The notes below the pieces were generated by a model that made no database searches, had not been told where the DNA came from, and worked only from the letters and a program-made list of their open reading frames with translations. Below are positions 26,320 through 35,269 of a DNA stretch of 64,000 nucleotides, in pieces. The first letter of the stretch is position 1, and every line of letters begins with the position of its first letter. Source of the stretch: Synechococcus sp. MVIR-18-1 (GTDB taxonomy: Bacteria > Cyanobacteriota > Cyanobacteriia > PCC-6307 > Cyanobiaceae). Where the stretch lies: the NCBI RefSeq assembly GCF_014279835.1, contig NZ_CP047942.1, forward strand, positions 2,232,001 through 2,296,000, in the 5' to 3' direction. The position numbers and the translations under genes were made by a program.

Positions 26320-28638
26320 TCAGAATCCGCTCATTACTTGCTTAGCAGCAGGAAGACTCGGCTTATATCCATAGCCAAAGCGACCACCTTGTCGATCATT
26401 CATGATTCGTGGAGTAACCAGAATGACCAACTCACGCTTACTTCTATCCCCTGTAGAAGAACGGAAGAATTGACCGATCAAGGGCAAGTCGCCAAGGATC
26501 GGCCACTTACTGACTGCTTGAACGTCAGTATCAGAAATGACACCTGTAAGCACAAGAGTTTGGCCATCACGCACACGAACGCGTCCGGTATCAAGAGTAC
26601 GACTATTAATTATGTCTACGTTGCCACAGTTTCCTGCAGGCTGCGAACCAATAGCGACCGATATCTCTGGAGAGAGAGAAAAAGAAACAAATCCATTATC
26701 ATCAATTTTCTCCACTCTTGCTCCAAAAGTCAGCCCTGCGTTGTCGAAAGTCGGCTCACAGAATGAATTTCCATTCACATCCTGTTTTACGCTGTATCCA
26801 GTAATAAGTCGGCTGCCCACAGAAACAAGGGCTTCATTACTTTTCTCTCTTCCAATCTTTCCATCTGCAGAGATTTTCCCAGAGTCACTGCCAACGGACT
26901 TCTCATCTCCCTCTTGAAGAATCAAAGTAGGATTAGCCAAAACTTTAGTAGAACTTGATGTAATGCTGGCCCTTAAGAAATCAAAAAATTGATCCTCTGG
27001 ATAACGGAAGCGGGTGGGAGAACTTAAAGAAGTTTTCCCGTCATCACTCTCAGTAATACCTGGCTGGAGAGGATTATCATACGTTCCAAAATCAGGTCGG
27101 TATGGACCAAGAGGCACTCCATTAATGGTCGTAGATGATCCAGGAAGAGGGAAGGATGCTTGAGGCTCATCCTTAAACGGCTCGCCACCGCTTAGAGATC
27201 CAGTCCCTGAGACGGGGGTGGTGTCAGCAGCTCCTGCATAGGTCCCTGGCAAGCCACCCTCAGGACTTCCTGGAGGCTTGTAGGCACCATAATTAGCAAG
27301 CAATTGTCCACTTTGACTCACAATAAATGCATTTCCAGAGCGGAAAGCAAAGCTATTAGAGATTTGAGAATCATTGTCCAAATTAATATCAAGGATCTGA
27401 ACTGATAGCGCAACCTGCCTTTGACGGAGATCAATTTGCTTGAGGTAGCTTTCACCAACAGCAACAAGCCTTGAATCACCTACAAGAGTAATCGCCTGCA
27501 AACGAGAATCAGTGGTTCCAGAAAGCCCTCTTAAAGGCCCCATTGCTGATCCATATGTTTCAACGCTTGTAAGCGTTGACGTGCTAGCCGTAACGTTGGC
27601 TGTGCTGTTAGCTGGCGTTCCAGTTGATGCTGTTTCTTGAGATGTCAGCCGAGTGGTATTCACTTTGCTAATTGAAGCTCCCAAACTTGCCAGATAATCA
27701 GCAGCGGAGGCCGCGCTCGCCTGGTTCAGTCGGTACACCTTTGAGACTTGAGGCCCGAAGGTCTTTGCTGAGACCGCAGAACCAACCAGTAGGGTTTTGC
27801 CATCCAGCTTTCCCTGAAGTCCAGCTGCCAACAACACTCCGTTCAAGGCTCTGGAGTAAGTCTCATTTTGAAACGCTATTGACACCGAATTGGCAGTTGA
27901 TACCGCATCGGGATCACGACCAGACTCAGCACTATCTGATACATAGACAAAGCCATAACCACCAAGCCTTGCCAAAGCCATCAAGGCATCTTTTGCTGGC
28001 GCATTATTAAGCGTGAGGGTTACCGGCGGCCCGCTCACATTCACGTAACTGCGGTTCTGCAACACCATGGTTCCCACTGCCATATCACCTAATGGCGGGG
28101 CAACGGCGCGAGGACGCAAGGGAGGGGCGTACTGGGCTTGGGGGACACGCCCTGGCGTGTTCAGATTGAGGCGACCTGTTTGCAAGGTGGGAGCAACGCC
28201 TAAACCTGAAAACTGGAGAATGAGATCCCGACCATCGGCACTGACCACAGGATCTTTCAAAGGACGGCCAGGACTAGGCGTGACCTTCAACGCGTAGGAG
28301 CTTCCGCTACCAACCAACGTGGCGGACTGAATTCCAGTAACTGGATCGGTGAGCCGCACCTGACCATTGCGCACCCCGGGCGCACCCCGAGTCTGCAAAC
28401 TCCCTTCCCAAACTTGCCCATTCATGCGCTGCTGAAGCTGAGGCTGCGCTCCAACTCCTTCAATCACAAGTTCCACGCCTGCGTTGCCGCGGCGCAAGCG
28501 CAAGTTCATGGAGCCCTGGCTCTGAGCTCTGATCGCCCCAGCCCCTCCAAGCCCAAACACCACGTCGCATTCAGCGAGGGCAAGGCTGCCAATCAACGCC
28601 AATGGAATCAGCCGGGAGGGTCTCGAGGGGATGCCCAC
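26320..28638 (-). CDS. pilQ: Type IV pilus outer-membrane secretin PilQ
   Basis: A 772-residue secretin forming the outer-membrane channel for type IV pili. It begins with a GTG and a leader (LIPLALIGSLALAEC), then AMIN-like beta domains in the first ~170 residues. A secretin N-terminal domain follows (PAKDALMALARLGGYGFVYV), then a long Ser/Thr-rich variable stretch. The C-terminal secretin beta-domain contains STKVLANPTLILQEG, VRVRDGQTLVLTGVI and ILGDLPLIGQFFRS, ending with ELVILVTPRI. The last gene of a pilM-pilN-pilO-pilQ set, 80 nt after pilO. The middle region (residues ~440-540) is Pro/Gly/Ser-rich and longer than usual. Confidence 0.94.
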   Translation of the reverse strand: MGIPSRPSRLIPLALIGSLALAECDVVFGLGGAGAIRAQSQGSMNLRLRRGNAGVELVIEGVGAQPQLQQRMNGQVWEGSLQTRGAPGVRNGQVRLTDPVTGIQSATLVGSGSSYALKVTPSPGRPLKDPVVSADGRDLILQFSGLGVAPTLQTGRLNLNTPGRVPQAQYAPPLRPRAVAPPLGDMAVGTMVLQNRSYVNVSGPPVTLTLNNAPAKDALMALARLGGYGFVYVSDSAESGRDPDAVSTANSVSIAFQNETYSRALNGVLLAAGLQGKLDGKTLLVGSAVSAKTFGPQVSKVYRLNQASAASAADYLASLGASISKVNTTRLTSQETASTGTPANSTANVTASTSTLTSVETYGSAMGPLRGLSGTTDSRLQAITLVGDSRLVAVGESYLKQIDLRQRQVALSVQILDINLDNDSQISNSFAFRSGNAFIVSQSGQLLANYGAYKPPGSPEGGLPGTYAGAADTTPVSGTGSLSGGEPFKDEPQASFPLPGSSTTINGVPLGPYRPDFGTYDNPLQPGITESDDGKTSLSSPTRFRYPEDQFFDFLRASITSSSTKVLANPTLILQEGDEKSVGSDSGKISADGKIGREKSNEALVSVGSRLITGYSVKQDVNGNSFCEPTFDNAGLTFGARVEKIDDNGFVSFSLSPEISVAIGSQPAGNCGNVDIINSRTLDTGRVRVRDGQTLVLTGVISDTDVQAVSKWPILGDLPLIGQFFRSSTGDRSKRELVILVTPRIMNDRQGGRFGYGYKPSLPAAKQVMSGF

Positions 28639-28718
28639 GCCTGATTCACAAACACTGTGAGCGGATGGTATCGAGCGAAACCCTTAGGAGCTAGCCCCAA
28701 AACACAGCATTTGGACGA

Positions 28719-29465
28719 TCAGGATGGTGCCCTGACCCTGGACTGAGGAGCGGATTCAATCGGTTCTTTGGCGTCTTGATCCCCCTTAGTTGTCTTGTCA
28801 AAAAAGCTCAACCTGAGCTTGAGCTCGGTCAGCGGTGGGCCCGCAGGGGCCGCGTCGGCGTTGGTCTCTGGCGGGACGGCCTTGAGCTCTAGATCACTGG
28901 GCTGCACCAGGAGTTCCAGTTTCTCCATAGCGCGCAAGAACTGCAGCACTCCCACATAGGGGCCACTCACTTGCAGCAGCACCGCCGTTTTCTCATATCC
29001 CTTCATGTCTGGAGGGGCTTGGGCCTTGCCCTCACCTTCTTCCTCCTGATTGTTGGTTCCCTGCTCGGGAGGATCCGTCACACCAGGAGCTGCTGCAGCG
29101 GGCTCGTAGCGTTCGATCACCACACCCGTCTCCGCCGCCGTACGACTCAACTGAGTGAGGAAGGTCTCGATCTGGCCGCGGCCCGCCACCAAATTCACCA
29201 CCAAATCTTGCTGTTGCTCGGCCGCCACAAGCTTTTGCTGCTCTTGCTTCGCCCGAGCTTCGATCAACGGCAGAGACTGCTGCTGCACTTTGAGCTCAGC
29301 GATTCGACGCGTCCGTTCCCCTGATGCCAGCCAATGGGGAAGTCCGGCAATCGCAAACACACCAGCACCGATCAGCACACCTACGAGGAGTGGGGTGCCG
29401 ACCAACACCCGCTGACGGGTGAAGGAGTGCTGCCAAGGGCTGCCTGTTCCACTCAAGTTCGTCAT
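28719..29465 (-). CDS. pilO: Type IV pilus assembly protein PilO
   Basis: A 248-residue inner-membrane alignment protein. A short cytoplasmic start, one membrane helix (VLVGTPLLVGVLIGAGVFAIAGL), a coiled coil with many Gln/Ala (IAELKVQQQSLPLIEARAKQEQQKLVAAEQQQDLV) and a PilO-like ferredoxin-fold domain (IETFLTQLSRTAAETGVVIERYEP; VSGPYVGVLQFLRAMEKLELLVQPSDLELK). A Pro/Glu-rich loop interrupts the latter. The ATG at 29465 overlaps the pilN stop as ATGA, so pilN and pilO are coupled. Assignment rests on fold pattern and position. Confidence 0.88.
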   Translation of the reverse strand: MTNLSGTGSPWQHSFTRQRVLVGTPLLVGVLIGAGVFAIAGLPHWLASGERTRRIAELKVQQQSLPLIEARAKQEQQKLVAAEQQQDLVVNLVAGRGQIETFLTQLSRTAAETGVVIERYEPAAAAPGVTDPPEQGTNNQEEEGEGKAQAPPDMKGYEKTAVLLQVSGPYVGVLQFLRAMEKLELLVQPSDLELKAVPPETNADAAPAGPPLTELKLRLSFFDKTTKGDQDAKEPIESAPQSRVRAPS

Positions 29466-30154
29466 AACTTCACCCCACGCTGTTCGATCAGGCGGTAGCG
29501 CTCTGCCAGGCCGATGGCTCCCAGCTCCTGAAGTTGGACCAGAGATAAGCGCACCTTCGGATTGAGCGCCCACTCCATGCTGAAAGTCACAGCAGGATCA
29601 TCCCCGTCCTCCCTGGTGATCTTCATCACCTTGACGCCCTGTTCTCGGGTAATGGGAAGTTGAGACAGGGAGAGCGCAAAGGCATTGATGCGTTCCAGAG
29701 GCCCTGGATTGTCTCCGATCTGCACCCGACCAGATAGTTGAATTTGCGCTTCACCAACCGACAACTCCTGCAATTGAACGCCAACAGGCGTTACGCGTCG
29801 GAGCTGCTCCAACAGGGGAGATCCGCCGGGAAAAGCCACCAGCTGTTGCGCAATCCTGATGGTCTCCTTGTTCACCGCAGCGCTCTTCGTTCTTAGCCGC
29901 CTCATCTGGGCTTCTGCCGCTGTGAGCCGTTGTGCCAACGGCGCCAGCGACTCCAACTGCTGCTGCTGCTGCTGCCCCCGCCAGTTCAAGACAGCTGTCA
30001 AGACAAGGCTTATTAAAAGAGCAGCCCCACCCAGCAATGCACCCCGCCTGAGCAAAAGTCGGGCAGGAACATACGGGTCGGGCTGAGCAGGCAAGCCCAA
30101 CTCGATGCGCCGCTCTCGGAGCAAATCAACGGGCGCTTCTACATGCTTCCTCAC
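29462..30154 (-). CDS. pilN: Type IV pilus assembly protein PilN
   Basis: A 230-residue protein with the PilN N-terminal tag VDLLRERRIELGLP, a membrane helix (GALLGGAALLISLVLTAVLNW), a Gln-rich coiled coil (RGQQQQQQLESLAPLAQRLTAAEAQMRRL) and a PilN-type periplasmic domain (LLEQLRRVTPVGVQLQELSVGEAQIQLSGRV). PilN binds PilM on the cytoplasmic side and PilO in the periplasm. The GTG at 30154 overlaps the pilM stop as GTGA. The coiled coil uses an unusual Gln-6 run. Confidence 0.88.
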   Translation of the reverse strand: MRKHVEAPVDLLRERRIELGLPAQPDPYVPARLLLRRGALLGGAALLISLVLTAVLNWRGQQQQQQLESLAPLAQRLTAAEAQMRRLRTKSAAVNKETIRIAQQLVAFPGGSPLLEQLRRVTPVGVQLQELSVGEAQIQLSGRVQIGDNPGPLERINAFALSLSQLPITREQGVKVMKITREDGDDPAVTFSMEWALNPKVRLSLVQLQELGAIGLAERYRLIEQRGVKL

Positions 30155-31050
30155 GACTTGTTCTCCGCGGGAGGAGCCCTCAAGGCCAACTGAAGCAGTG
30201 ACATCTCACCATCGGAAACAAGCGGGCCATGGAGACCCGCACCATGACCTTCCTGCCAACGTCCCTTCCAGCTTGGCCCCGCTGTAATCCACCAGCTGCG
30301 CCTAACACCGATCTGCCGTTGTTTCTGGTCCCATGCATCGAGAAGGAACAACACCTCATCTCTGACAGATGGGAGCTGCGTGGCTTTCAAGGCAACATCC
30401 AGTTCAGGCAGTCCCTCGCGCAGCAACACAAGACGCCAAATCCCTTCGGACTCAATTAACCAAACCCACTCTCCCTCAAGTGATGCGTTGAGAGCCTGCA
30501 GGGCTCGCCAAGCAGCAACCAAAAGCCACTCCGCTTGGCAGAGATTGAGATCTGCTGACGCCACCGTATCGATCCAGGCCTGCAGGATCAACCGATCAGC
30601 GCCCACAACAATCGCCATATGCCTGTCGGTCAATGCGGTCAATGCGACATAGGACTCCTGCCATTGCAGCGGCCAGGTCATCTCGGGCGCAAGCGCTCGC
30701 AGGGAAGTGGCATCACCCAGACCAGCAGCACCCTCCAACAATCGCCAGTCGCAAATCGGCAGAGGCAGCAACAGTTCCAACTCCACAGACACAGAGGAAA
30801 TGCCCTGTTCGATCAGCAGATCCGCAACCATCTCAGCCAGCACCTCGCGTTGAAGCGGCACCCCTCCCTGACAAAGATCCGGAGGAAGATCGGTAGTGAT
30901 GATGCGCTGCTCACCCTGTTCCCACCACGCCAAACTCAGAACACGATCAGAAGCAGCAAGAACCACTCGCCGCCGAGTGAGCAAGCCGGTGATCTGAACC
31001 AGCAGGCCATCGAGGGCAGGGAAGCGATCACGCAGATCAGCCAGCTCCAA
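30151..31050 (-). CDS. pilM: PilM-position protein, divergent actin-like pilus assembly protein
   Basis: A 299-residue cytoplasmic protein at the position where pilM sits before pilN. It starts at a TTG at 31050 preceded by GAGGAG. It has acidic, Trp-rich segments (VLSLAWWEQGEQRIITTDLP; LLIEQGISSVSVELELLLPLPICDW; AIVVGADRLILQAWIDTVASADL; EGEWVWLIESEGIWRLVLL). These match the overall helix-strand order of PilM/FtsA-like proteins but lack clear phosphate-binding motifs, and the protein is shorter than typical PilM (~350 residues). The call rests mainly on gene order with coupled pilN and pilO. It may bind PilN without ATPase activity. Confidence 0.7.
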   Translation of the reverse strand: MELADLRDRFPALDGLLVQITGLLTRRRVVLAASDRVLSLAWWEQGEQRIITTDLPPDLCQGGVPLQREVLAEMVADLLIEQGISSVSVELELLLPLPICDWRLLEGAAGLGDATSLRALAPEMTWPLQWQESYVALTALTDRHMAIVVGADRLILQAWIDTVASADLNLCQAEWLLVAAWRALQALNASLEGEWVWLIESEGIWRLVLLREGLPELDVALKATQLPSVRDEVLFLLDAWDQKQRQIGVRRSWWITAGPSWKGRWQEGHGAGLHGPLVSDGEMSLLQLALRAPPAENKS

Positions 31051-31097
31051 GTTCTGCTCCTCGATGCGTCATAAAGGATGTGCAGGAAGCGTATCGA

Positions 31098-32276
31098 CTA
31101 CTTCCAGGGCGCGCCGCTTCCGATCGCCTCACTCAGATGGCGAAAGCCATGGAGATCGAGCTGGCTGATCAAACCCTCCAGGATGCGCGGAACCAAATCG
31201 GGACCTTCAAAAATCCAACCGGTGTAGAGCTGCACGAGAGAAGCGCCAGCAGCAATGCGTTCCCAGGCCGCCTCGGCCGATGAGATTCCCCCCACTCCAA
31301 TCAACGGCAAAGCCGGACCGGCGCTGGCACGCAGTCGCCGAATCACCTCTACAGCGCGATGGCGCAGAGGGTCACCGCTGAGGCCACCCGCCTCTTCCGC
31401 AAGGGTTCGGCCGGTCTGCACGATGAGCCGCTGTCCCAAGCCCAGTCGATCCAGACTGGTATTGACAGCGATGACGCCAGCCAAGCCCTCCTCGTAGGCC
31501 AATCGAGCGATGCCATCAATGGCATCATCTTCAAGATCCGGCGCGATCTTCACCAGCAGGGGCGGGCAAGCTGGCAGCCGACGCAAGCGCTCAACCAAAC
31601 GACGCAATTGCGTTGAATCCTGCAGATCTCGCAAGCCAGGAGTATTGGGAGAGCTCACATTGATCACGGCGTAGTCCGCCATGGGCGCAAGACATTCCAA
31701 TGACGCGGCGTAGTCATCAGGGGCCTGGTCCAGAGGCGTGAGTTTCGACTTCCCAAAATTGATCCCAAGCACCGCTGGGCGATGACCTGGCGCCGGCAAC
31801 GCCTGCCGCTCAAGGGTGCGTTGCATCGCCTCAGCACCGTTGTTGTTGAACCCCATGCGATTAAGAGCAGCCCGTTCCGCGGCTAAACGAAACAGACGGG
31901 GCCTGGGGTTGCCTGGTTGACCATGCCAAGTGACGGTGCCCACTTCGGCAAATCCGAACCCAAAGCAATCCCACACCCCAGCGGCAACTCCGTTTTTATC
32001 GAACCCCGCCGCCAAACCCACTGGATTGCTGAATCGACAGCCAAACAAAACTTGCTCAAGTCGCAGATCCCGACGTTGAAGCTCCGTGGTCACACCATCC
32101 AGCACGGAGGAGATCCCAGGCCAACGACGGCGCAAGCTCACCTGAGCGAGAGCCTGCAACGCCGTTTGGCTGAGCTGTTCGGCATCCACCCCATCATCCC
32201 GGGACAATTGCGGACCCAACCAGCGCCGATAAAAACCAGCGGTGGATAACACCCCGGGGGATGACGCATCAGCCAT
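31098..32276 (-). CDS. pyrD: Dihydroorotate dehydrogenase (quinone), class 2
   Basis: Membrane-associated flavoenzyme oxidising dihydroorotate to orotate in pyrimidine synthesis, passing electrons to quinone. The 392-residue protein begins with a class-2 N-terminal helix ([12 protein letters not shown]). Then come [56 protein letters not shown] (Ser as catalytic base, as in class 2), [32 protein letters not shown] and the FMN-phosphate site [32 protein letters not shown] at 32276. It follows rnhA by 8 nt, so both are cotranscribed. Confidence 0.97.
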   Translation of the reverse strand: MADASSPGVLSTAGFYRRWLGPQLSRDDGVDAEQLSQTALQALAQVSLRRRWPGISSVLDGVTTELQRRDLRLEQVLFGCRFSNPVGLAAGFDKNGVAAGVWDCFGFGFAEVGTVTWHGQPGNPRPRLFRLAAERAALNRMGFNNNGAEAMQRTLERQALPAPGHRPAVLGINFGKSKLTPLDQAPDDYAASLECLAPMADYAVINVSSPNTPGLRDLQDSTQLRRLVERLRRLPACPPLLVKIAPDLEDDAIDGIARLAYEEGLAGVIAVNTSLDRLGLGQRLIVQTGRTLAEEAGGLSGDPLRHRAVEVIRRLRASAGPALPLIGVGGISSAEAAWERIAAGASLVQLYTGWIFEGPDLVPRILEGLISQLDLHGFRHLSEAIGSGAPWK

Positions 32277-32284
32277 CTGGGCTC

Positions 32285-33040
32285 CTAGGTCTGTTTCGAT
32301 CCTGACGGATCGCGTCGCAACCGCCAACGATCAGTCTCTACAGGCTCCACCAGCCAGTCACGCCATCGCCAAGAACCTTGTCGTTCTGCCAGACGATTGA
32401 GGGGCTGCTCCACCAACTGAGCCAACTCCACAGCCGATAACGCATACCCTCCGGATGCCAAGCGATCAGCCAATTCCATGCGTGTGAGGAGCTTCTGCAG
32501 GGACACCGGTGCGGCATCCACCACGAGCTCAGGTTGAGAAGCTGAACGTTGGGCAGCTGAAGCTGGAGGCGTTTGCTTCCGTCCTTTGGAGTAGGCCACA
32601 GCAATTTGATCCACCCGGTCGTTGTCCGGGTCTCCGCTGTGACCTTTCACATAGCTGAGCGGCACCTCAGCAAGCCGAGCCTGATCCAGCGCCTGCCAAA
32701 GGTCCTGATTGAGCACTGGCTTGCCTGCCGCAGTGCGCCAGCCCTTGCGCTTCCAACCGGGCATCCAACTGCCGAGTCCGTCGATCAAATATTTGCTGTC
32801 GGTGCGCAGGGTGAGATCCGGATGAAGGGGCAATTCAGCCAAGCGTTGCAAGGTGGCAAGCGCCGCCTGTAACTCCATACGGTTGTTGGTCGTGGCAGGA
32901 TCCGCACCGCCAAATTCCTCCACGCTGCCGTCCTCGAAACGAATCAACGCACCCCAACCGCCTGGGCCTGGATTACCACTACAGGCACCATCGGTGGCTG
33001 CAGCCACGACGCGACCACGTCCATCAGGTCCATCAGCCAT
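32285..33040 (-). CDS. rnhA: Ribonuclease HI with C-terminal extension
   Basis: Degrades RNA in RNA-DNA hybrids. The catalytic acidic residues are all visible: Asp in [16 protein letters not shown], Glu in [12 protein letters not shown], Asp in [12 protein letters not shown], and Asp in [11 protein letters not shown]. RNase HI proper ends near residue 155 (AYSKGRKQ), but this protein has 251 residues: about 95 more form a Ser/Ala linker and a helical, basic tail ([42 protein letters not shown]). The tail resembles extensions seen in marine cyanobacterial RNase HI, but its role is unknown to me. ATG at 33040 chosen. Confidence 0.94.
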   Translation of the reverse strand: MADGPDGRGRVVAAATDGACSGNPGPGGWGALIRFEDGSVEEFGGADPATTNNRMELQAALATLQRLAELPLHPDLTLRTDSKYLIDGLGSWMPGWKRKGWRTAAGKPVLNQDLWQALDQARLAEVPLSYVKGHSGDPDNDRVDQIAVAYSKGRKQTPPASAAQRSASQPELVVDAAPVSLQKLLTRMELADRLASGGYALSAVELAQLVEQPLNRLAERQGSWRWRDWLVEPVETDRWRLRRDPSGSKQT

Positions 33041-33102
33041 TGATTCCACCACCGGATGTTCGGTACAACAGGTCGTTGTTCTCCAATTTGGAGCCCCCGT
33101 TT

Positions 33103-33801
33103 ATGCGGCGAACCTACCTCCGGCGGCTCCTTCTGAGCGGAACAGCAGTGATGTTGGCGGCCAGTTCCTCTGCGCTGCCTGGGTGGACTCGTTCGCTGTT
33201 TGACAGCAAGCCCCTCAAGCAAGACCAGTTTGCGATCCTGGCCCGCGCCGTTGGCCGAGACGGTTGGAAACTCTTGGTCCTTGAGCAGATCAAAGCCCGT
33301 CCACTTTGTTGGAAAGATCAAGCCGATGGATTGGTTGAACCATCGCTGAACAGCTTTGATTTCACAGGCATTTGCAGCCGATATCTCGACAGCAATGGCT
33401 ACTCACTGCGTACAGCAGGAGAAGACACAAAAAAATCCGTTCGCTTACGGCTTCGGCAAGGGCGCAATGGACTCGAGCTTCACGCATTAGACCCCAACCG
33501 CAACACAGCCGTTGTGGTGGCCACGGCCAGACAAGCCAGACGCAACAAAAATGCTTTCGTCAAGCTCAAACTGGAGCCGGGTTGGCAACTTGAGCGTCGG
33601 GCCTATCAAGGGCGAACCCTGAGCCACGTGTATTTCGCCAACAGTGACTCGTTAAATCAATTAATAGCGAAGGCCTCAAAGCGTCCCAGCCCTTCGGTGC
33701 GGATGTCGACAGTGGCCGGATTGCCGAGGGCACCAAGACCACCATCCTCGTATGCCGGCAAAGGGCCCATCCCGCTCGAAGTCATTCCATTCCGCCCCTG
33801 A
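33103..33801 (+). CDS. DUF3747 exported protein
   Basis: A 232-residue protein with a twin-arginine-like basic start and hydrophobic leader (RRLLLSGTAVMLAASSSALPG). The mature protein contains LFDSKPLKQDQFAILARAVG, LLVLEQIKARPLCWKD, and FDFTGICSRYLDSNGYSLRTAGED, the conserved core of DUF3747 proteins that are common in cyanobacteria. The two cysteines (RPLCW, GICSR) could form a disulfide. The ATG at 33103 fits a secreted protein better than a longer in-frame start. A Pro/Ser-rich C-terminal tail follows residue ~205. Function unknown. Confidence 0.82.
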   Translation: MRRTYLRRLLLSGTAVMLAASSSALPGWTRSLFDSKPLKQDQFAILARAVGRDGWKLLVLEQIKARPLCWKDQADGLVEPSLNSFDFTGICSRYLDSNGYSLRTAGEDTKKSVRLRLRQGRNGLELHALDPNRNTAVVVATARQARRNKNAFVKLKLEPGWQLERRAYQGRTLSHVYFANSDSLNQLIAKASKRPSPSVRMSTVAGLPRAPRPPSSYAGKGPIPLEVIPFRP

Positions 33802-33877
33802 ACAAAGCATTGAGGACAGTTGGATGAGCGACATCCTGCAATCACCCCAGCCAAGCAATTCTGCCTAGGTTCATGCT

Positions 33878-33971
33878 GTGAGGAGTGCTGTACGCCTCTT
33901 CAGGGTCGAAACAAGGAAAGACTCCTGAATGCGTTGTTCTTAAAAAGCCTTGCCTTTGGCAGGGTTTTTTT
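33878..33971 (+). ncRNA. Candidate small RNA resembling the Yfr2 family
   Basis: In a 280-bp gene-free stretch downstream of the DUF3747 gene. A TAGGTT -10-like box lies at 33866-33871, about 8-10 nt before the proposed start. The transcript would begin with a short GAGG...CCTC hairpin, then a hairpin at 33899-33929 (TTCAGGGTC with GACTCCTGAA, one bulged base) whose loop is GAAACAAGGAAA, and end in a strong terminator at 33948-33971. Length (~95 nt), the purine-rich loop and the terminator recall the cyanobacterial Yfr2 small RNAs. This is recall from memory, not a search. Start position is inferred. Confidence 0.5.
33948..33971 (+). terminator. Rho-independent terminator ending the candidate small RNA
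   Basis: CCTTGCC at 33948-33954 pairs with GGCAGGG at 33958-33964 (one T-G pair), loop TTT, followed by a run of seven T residues. It lies ~150 nt after the DUF3747 stop and may also end that transcript. Confidence 0.85.
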
Positions 33972-34001
33972 ATTGGCGAACAGCAGCCCGCGTTACGCCA
34001 T

Positions 34002-34027
34002 AAAAAAGCCGGCTTAAAAAACCGGCT
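34002..34027 (-). terminator. Terminator of the rplJ-rplL operon
   Basis: On the minus strand AGCCGG, an eight-to-nine base A/T-rich loop and CCGGCT are followed by TTTTTTA. It sits 55 nt downstream of the rplL stop. Confidence 0.85.
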
Positions 34028-34081
34028 CGGGAGAATCGATTGAGTGGAGCGCTGATGCTTAAAAGCAGGGGCTCCAATAGA

Positions 34082-34468
34082 TCACTTGATGGTGACCTTG
34101 CCACCCACCTCTTCGATGGCCTTTTTCAAGGCTTCAGCGTCATCCTTGGAGACACCTTCCTTGATGGCCTTTGGAGCAGCCTCGACCATGGCCTTTGCAT
34201 CGCCCAGGCCGAGACCTGTGGCTTCGCGAACAGCCTTGAGCACTTTGATCTTGGCGGCAGCATCAAAGCTTTCCAGCACAACATCAAATTCGGTCTTCTC
34301 TTCAGCCGCTTCACCACCACCGGCAGCGCCAGGAGCAGCCATCACTACACCAGCAGATGCAGCAGCAGACACACCAAAAGCGTCCTCGATTTGCTTGACA
34401 AGCTCGGAAGCTTCAAGCAATGAGAGCTTTTTCAGTGATTCAAGAATTTCGTCGGTTTTTGCAGACAT
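34082..34468 (-). CDS. rplL: 50S ribosomal protein L7/L12
   Basis: The 128-residue stalk protein of the large subunit, which recruits translation factors. The N-terminal dimerisation domain ([27 protein letters not shown]), an Ala/Gly/Glu-rich hinge ([24 protein letters not shown]) and the C-terminal factor-binding domain ([20 protein letters not shown], then [28 protein letters not shown]) are all clear. It follows rplJ by 49 nt in the usual order. Confidence 0.99.
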   Translation of the reverse strand: MSAKTDEILESLKKLSLLEASELVKQIEDAFGVSAAASAGVVMAAPGAAGGGEAAEEKTEFDVVLESFDAAAKIKVLKAVREATGLGLGDAKAMVEAAPKAIKEGVSKDDAEALKKAIEEVGGKVTIK

Positions 34469-34517
34469 GATTGGGAATCAGCAACAGATCAGGAAAAAAA
34501 AGTGAGGTCGAAGACGT

Positions 34518-35045
34518 TCAGCTTTCGCCGCTATCGGCGTGCTGCTTGAGCGCTCTTGCAAGACCGGATGGAACCTCGTTGACACCCACAGCAACCTTGG
34601 TGGTAACTGCGTTGATGGCGCCTGCGATCTGGGCCATGAGTGCTTCCTTGGAAGGAAGTTCCCCAATAGCTTTGATCTCATCCTGAGACAGAAGCTTGCC
34701 TTCAAAAAGGCCGCCCTTAGTCTCGGATTTTTTCGTCTCTTTCTGGAAAGCTTGAACAGCTTTACAAGCACCGCCAACATCACCCTTAATGAGGATGAAA
34801 GCGTTGGTGCCACTCAGAAGAGAGTCGAGGCTTGACCAGACACTGTCGCCATCAATGGCACGACGCATCAAGGTGTTTTTAGTCACCTTGCAAACGCCGT
34901 TGCTGGCCTGCAGACGAGTCCGCAAATCAGACATTTCCTTGATGGAGAGGCCCTGATAATCCAGGACCAGTGCCATTTCGGCCTCGCCAAGAAGCTGTTT
35001 AAGCTCCTCGACGATCTGTTGCTTGCTCTCCAGAGTGCGGCCCAT
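34518..35045 (-). CDS. rplJ: 50S ribosomal protein L10
   Basis: A 175-residue protein that anchors the L7/L12 stalk to 23S rRNA. It has the N-terminal [35 protein letters not shown] and the [14 protein letters not shown] block. Expression is usually autoregulated through an L10-type leader RNA, and a leader that fits is visible upstream at ~35100-35215. ATG at 35045. Confidence 0.98.
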   Translation of the reverse strand: MGRTLESKQQIVEELKQLLGEAEMALVLDYQGLSIKEMSDLRTRLQASNGVCKVTKNTLMRRAIDGDSVWSSLDSLLSGTNAFILIKGDVGGACKAVQAFQKETKKSETKGGLFEGKLLSQDEIKAIGELPSKEALMAQIAGAINAVTTKVAVGVNEVPSGLARALKQHADSGES

Positions 35046-35099
35046 AGGGATTAGATCGGAGGAACAAGCTGGACACGCGGACGTTCAGTGCTCCCGAGG

Positions 35100-35215
35100 G
35101 AGACGAGGCCGCGTGTCGATCCAACCCAATGGGAAAAAATCGTCGCATTTTCCTCGGCAGGGCTTATGAAACATGCTCAACGCTGTTGAGATGGAACAAC
35201 CTGCTGTCTTAGGCC
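35100..35215 (-). promoter_or_regulatory. L10 leader RNA with probable attenuator, upstream of rplJ
   Basis: Between rplA and rplJ (224 bp) the minus strand reads AGACAGCAGG (35200-35209 region) and, about 40 nt further, CCTGCCGAGG (35152-35161). CCTGC can pair with GCAGG. This AGACAGCAGG...CCTGCCGAGG pair is the conserved core of bacterial L10 leaders, to which L10(L12)4 binds. A CGATTTTTTCCC run at about 35133-35144 follows and could serve as an attenuator. The exact boundaries are approximate. Confidence 0.75.
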
Positions 35216-35227
35216 GGGCGCGTGCCC

Positions 35228-35251
35228 GTGGACTGGCTATTGCCAGTCCAC
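35228..35251 (-). other. Strong hairpin between rplA and the L10 leader
   Basis: GTGGACTGGC and GCCAGTCCAC form a perfect 10-bp stem with a four-base loop, 18 nt after the rplA stop. No T-run follows it, so it is more likely a processing or stability element separating rplK-rplA from rplJ-rplL mRNA than a terminator. Confidence 0.7.
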
Positions 35252-35269
35252 AAATTTACATCACTGTGT

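Noticed and set aside
28640-28660. Possible CRP-type site near the pilQ start (TCACA...TGTGA)
   Set aside because: The half-sites are in the reversed order, so it is not a TGTGA-N6-TCACA palindrome.
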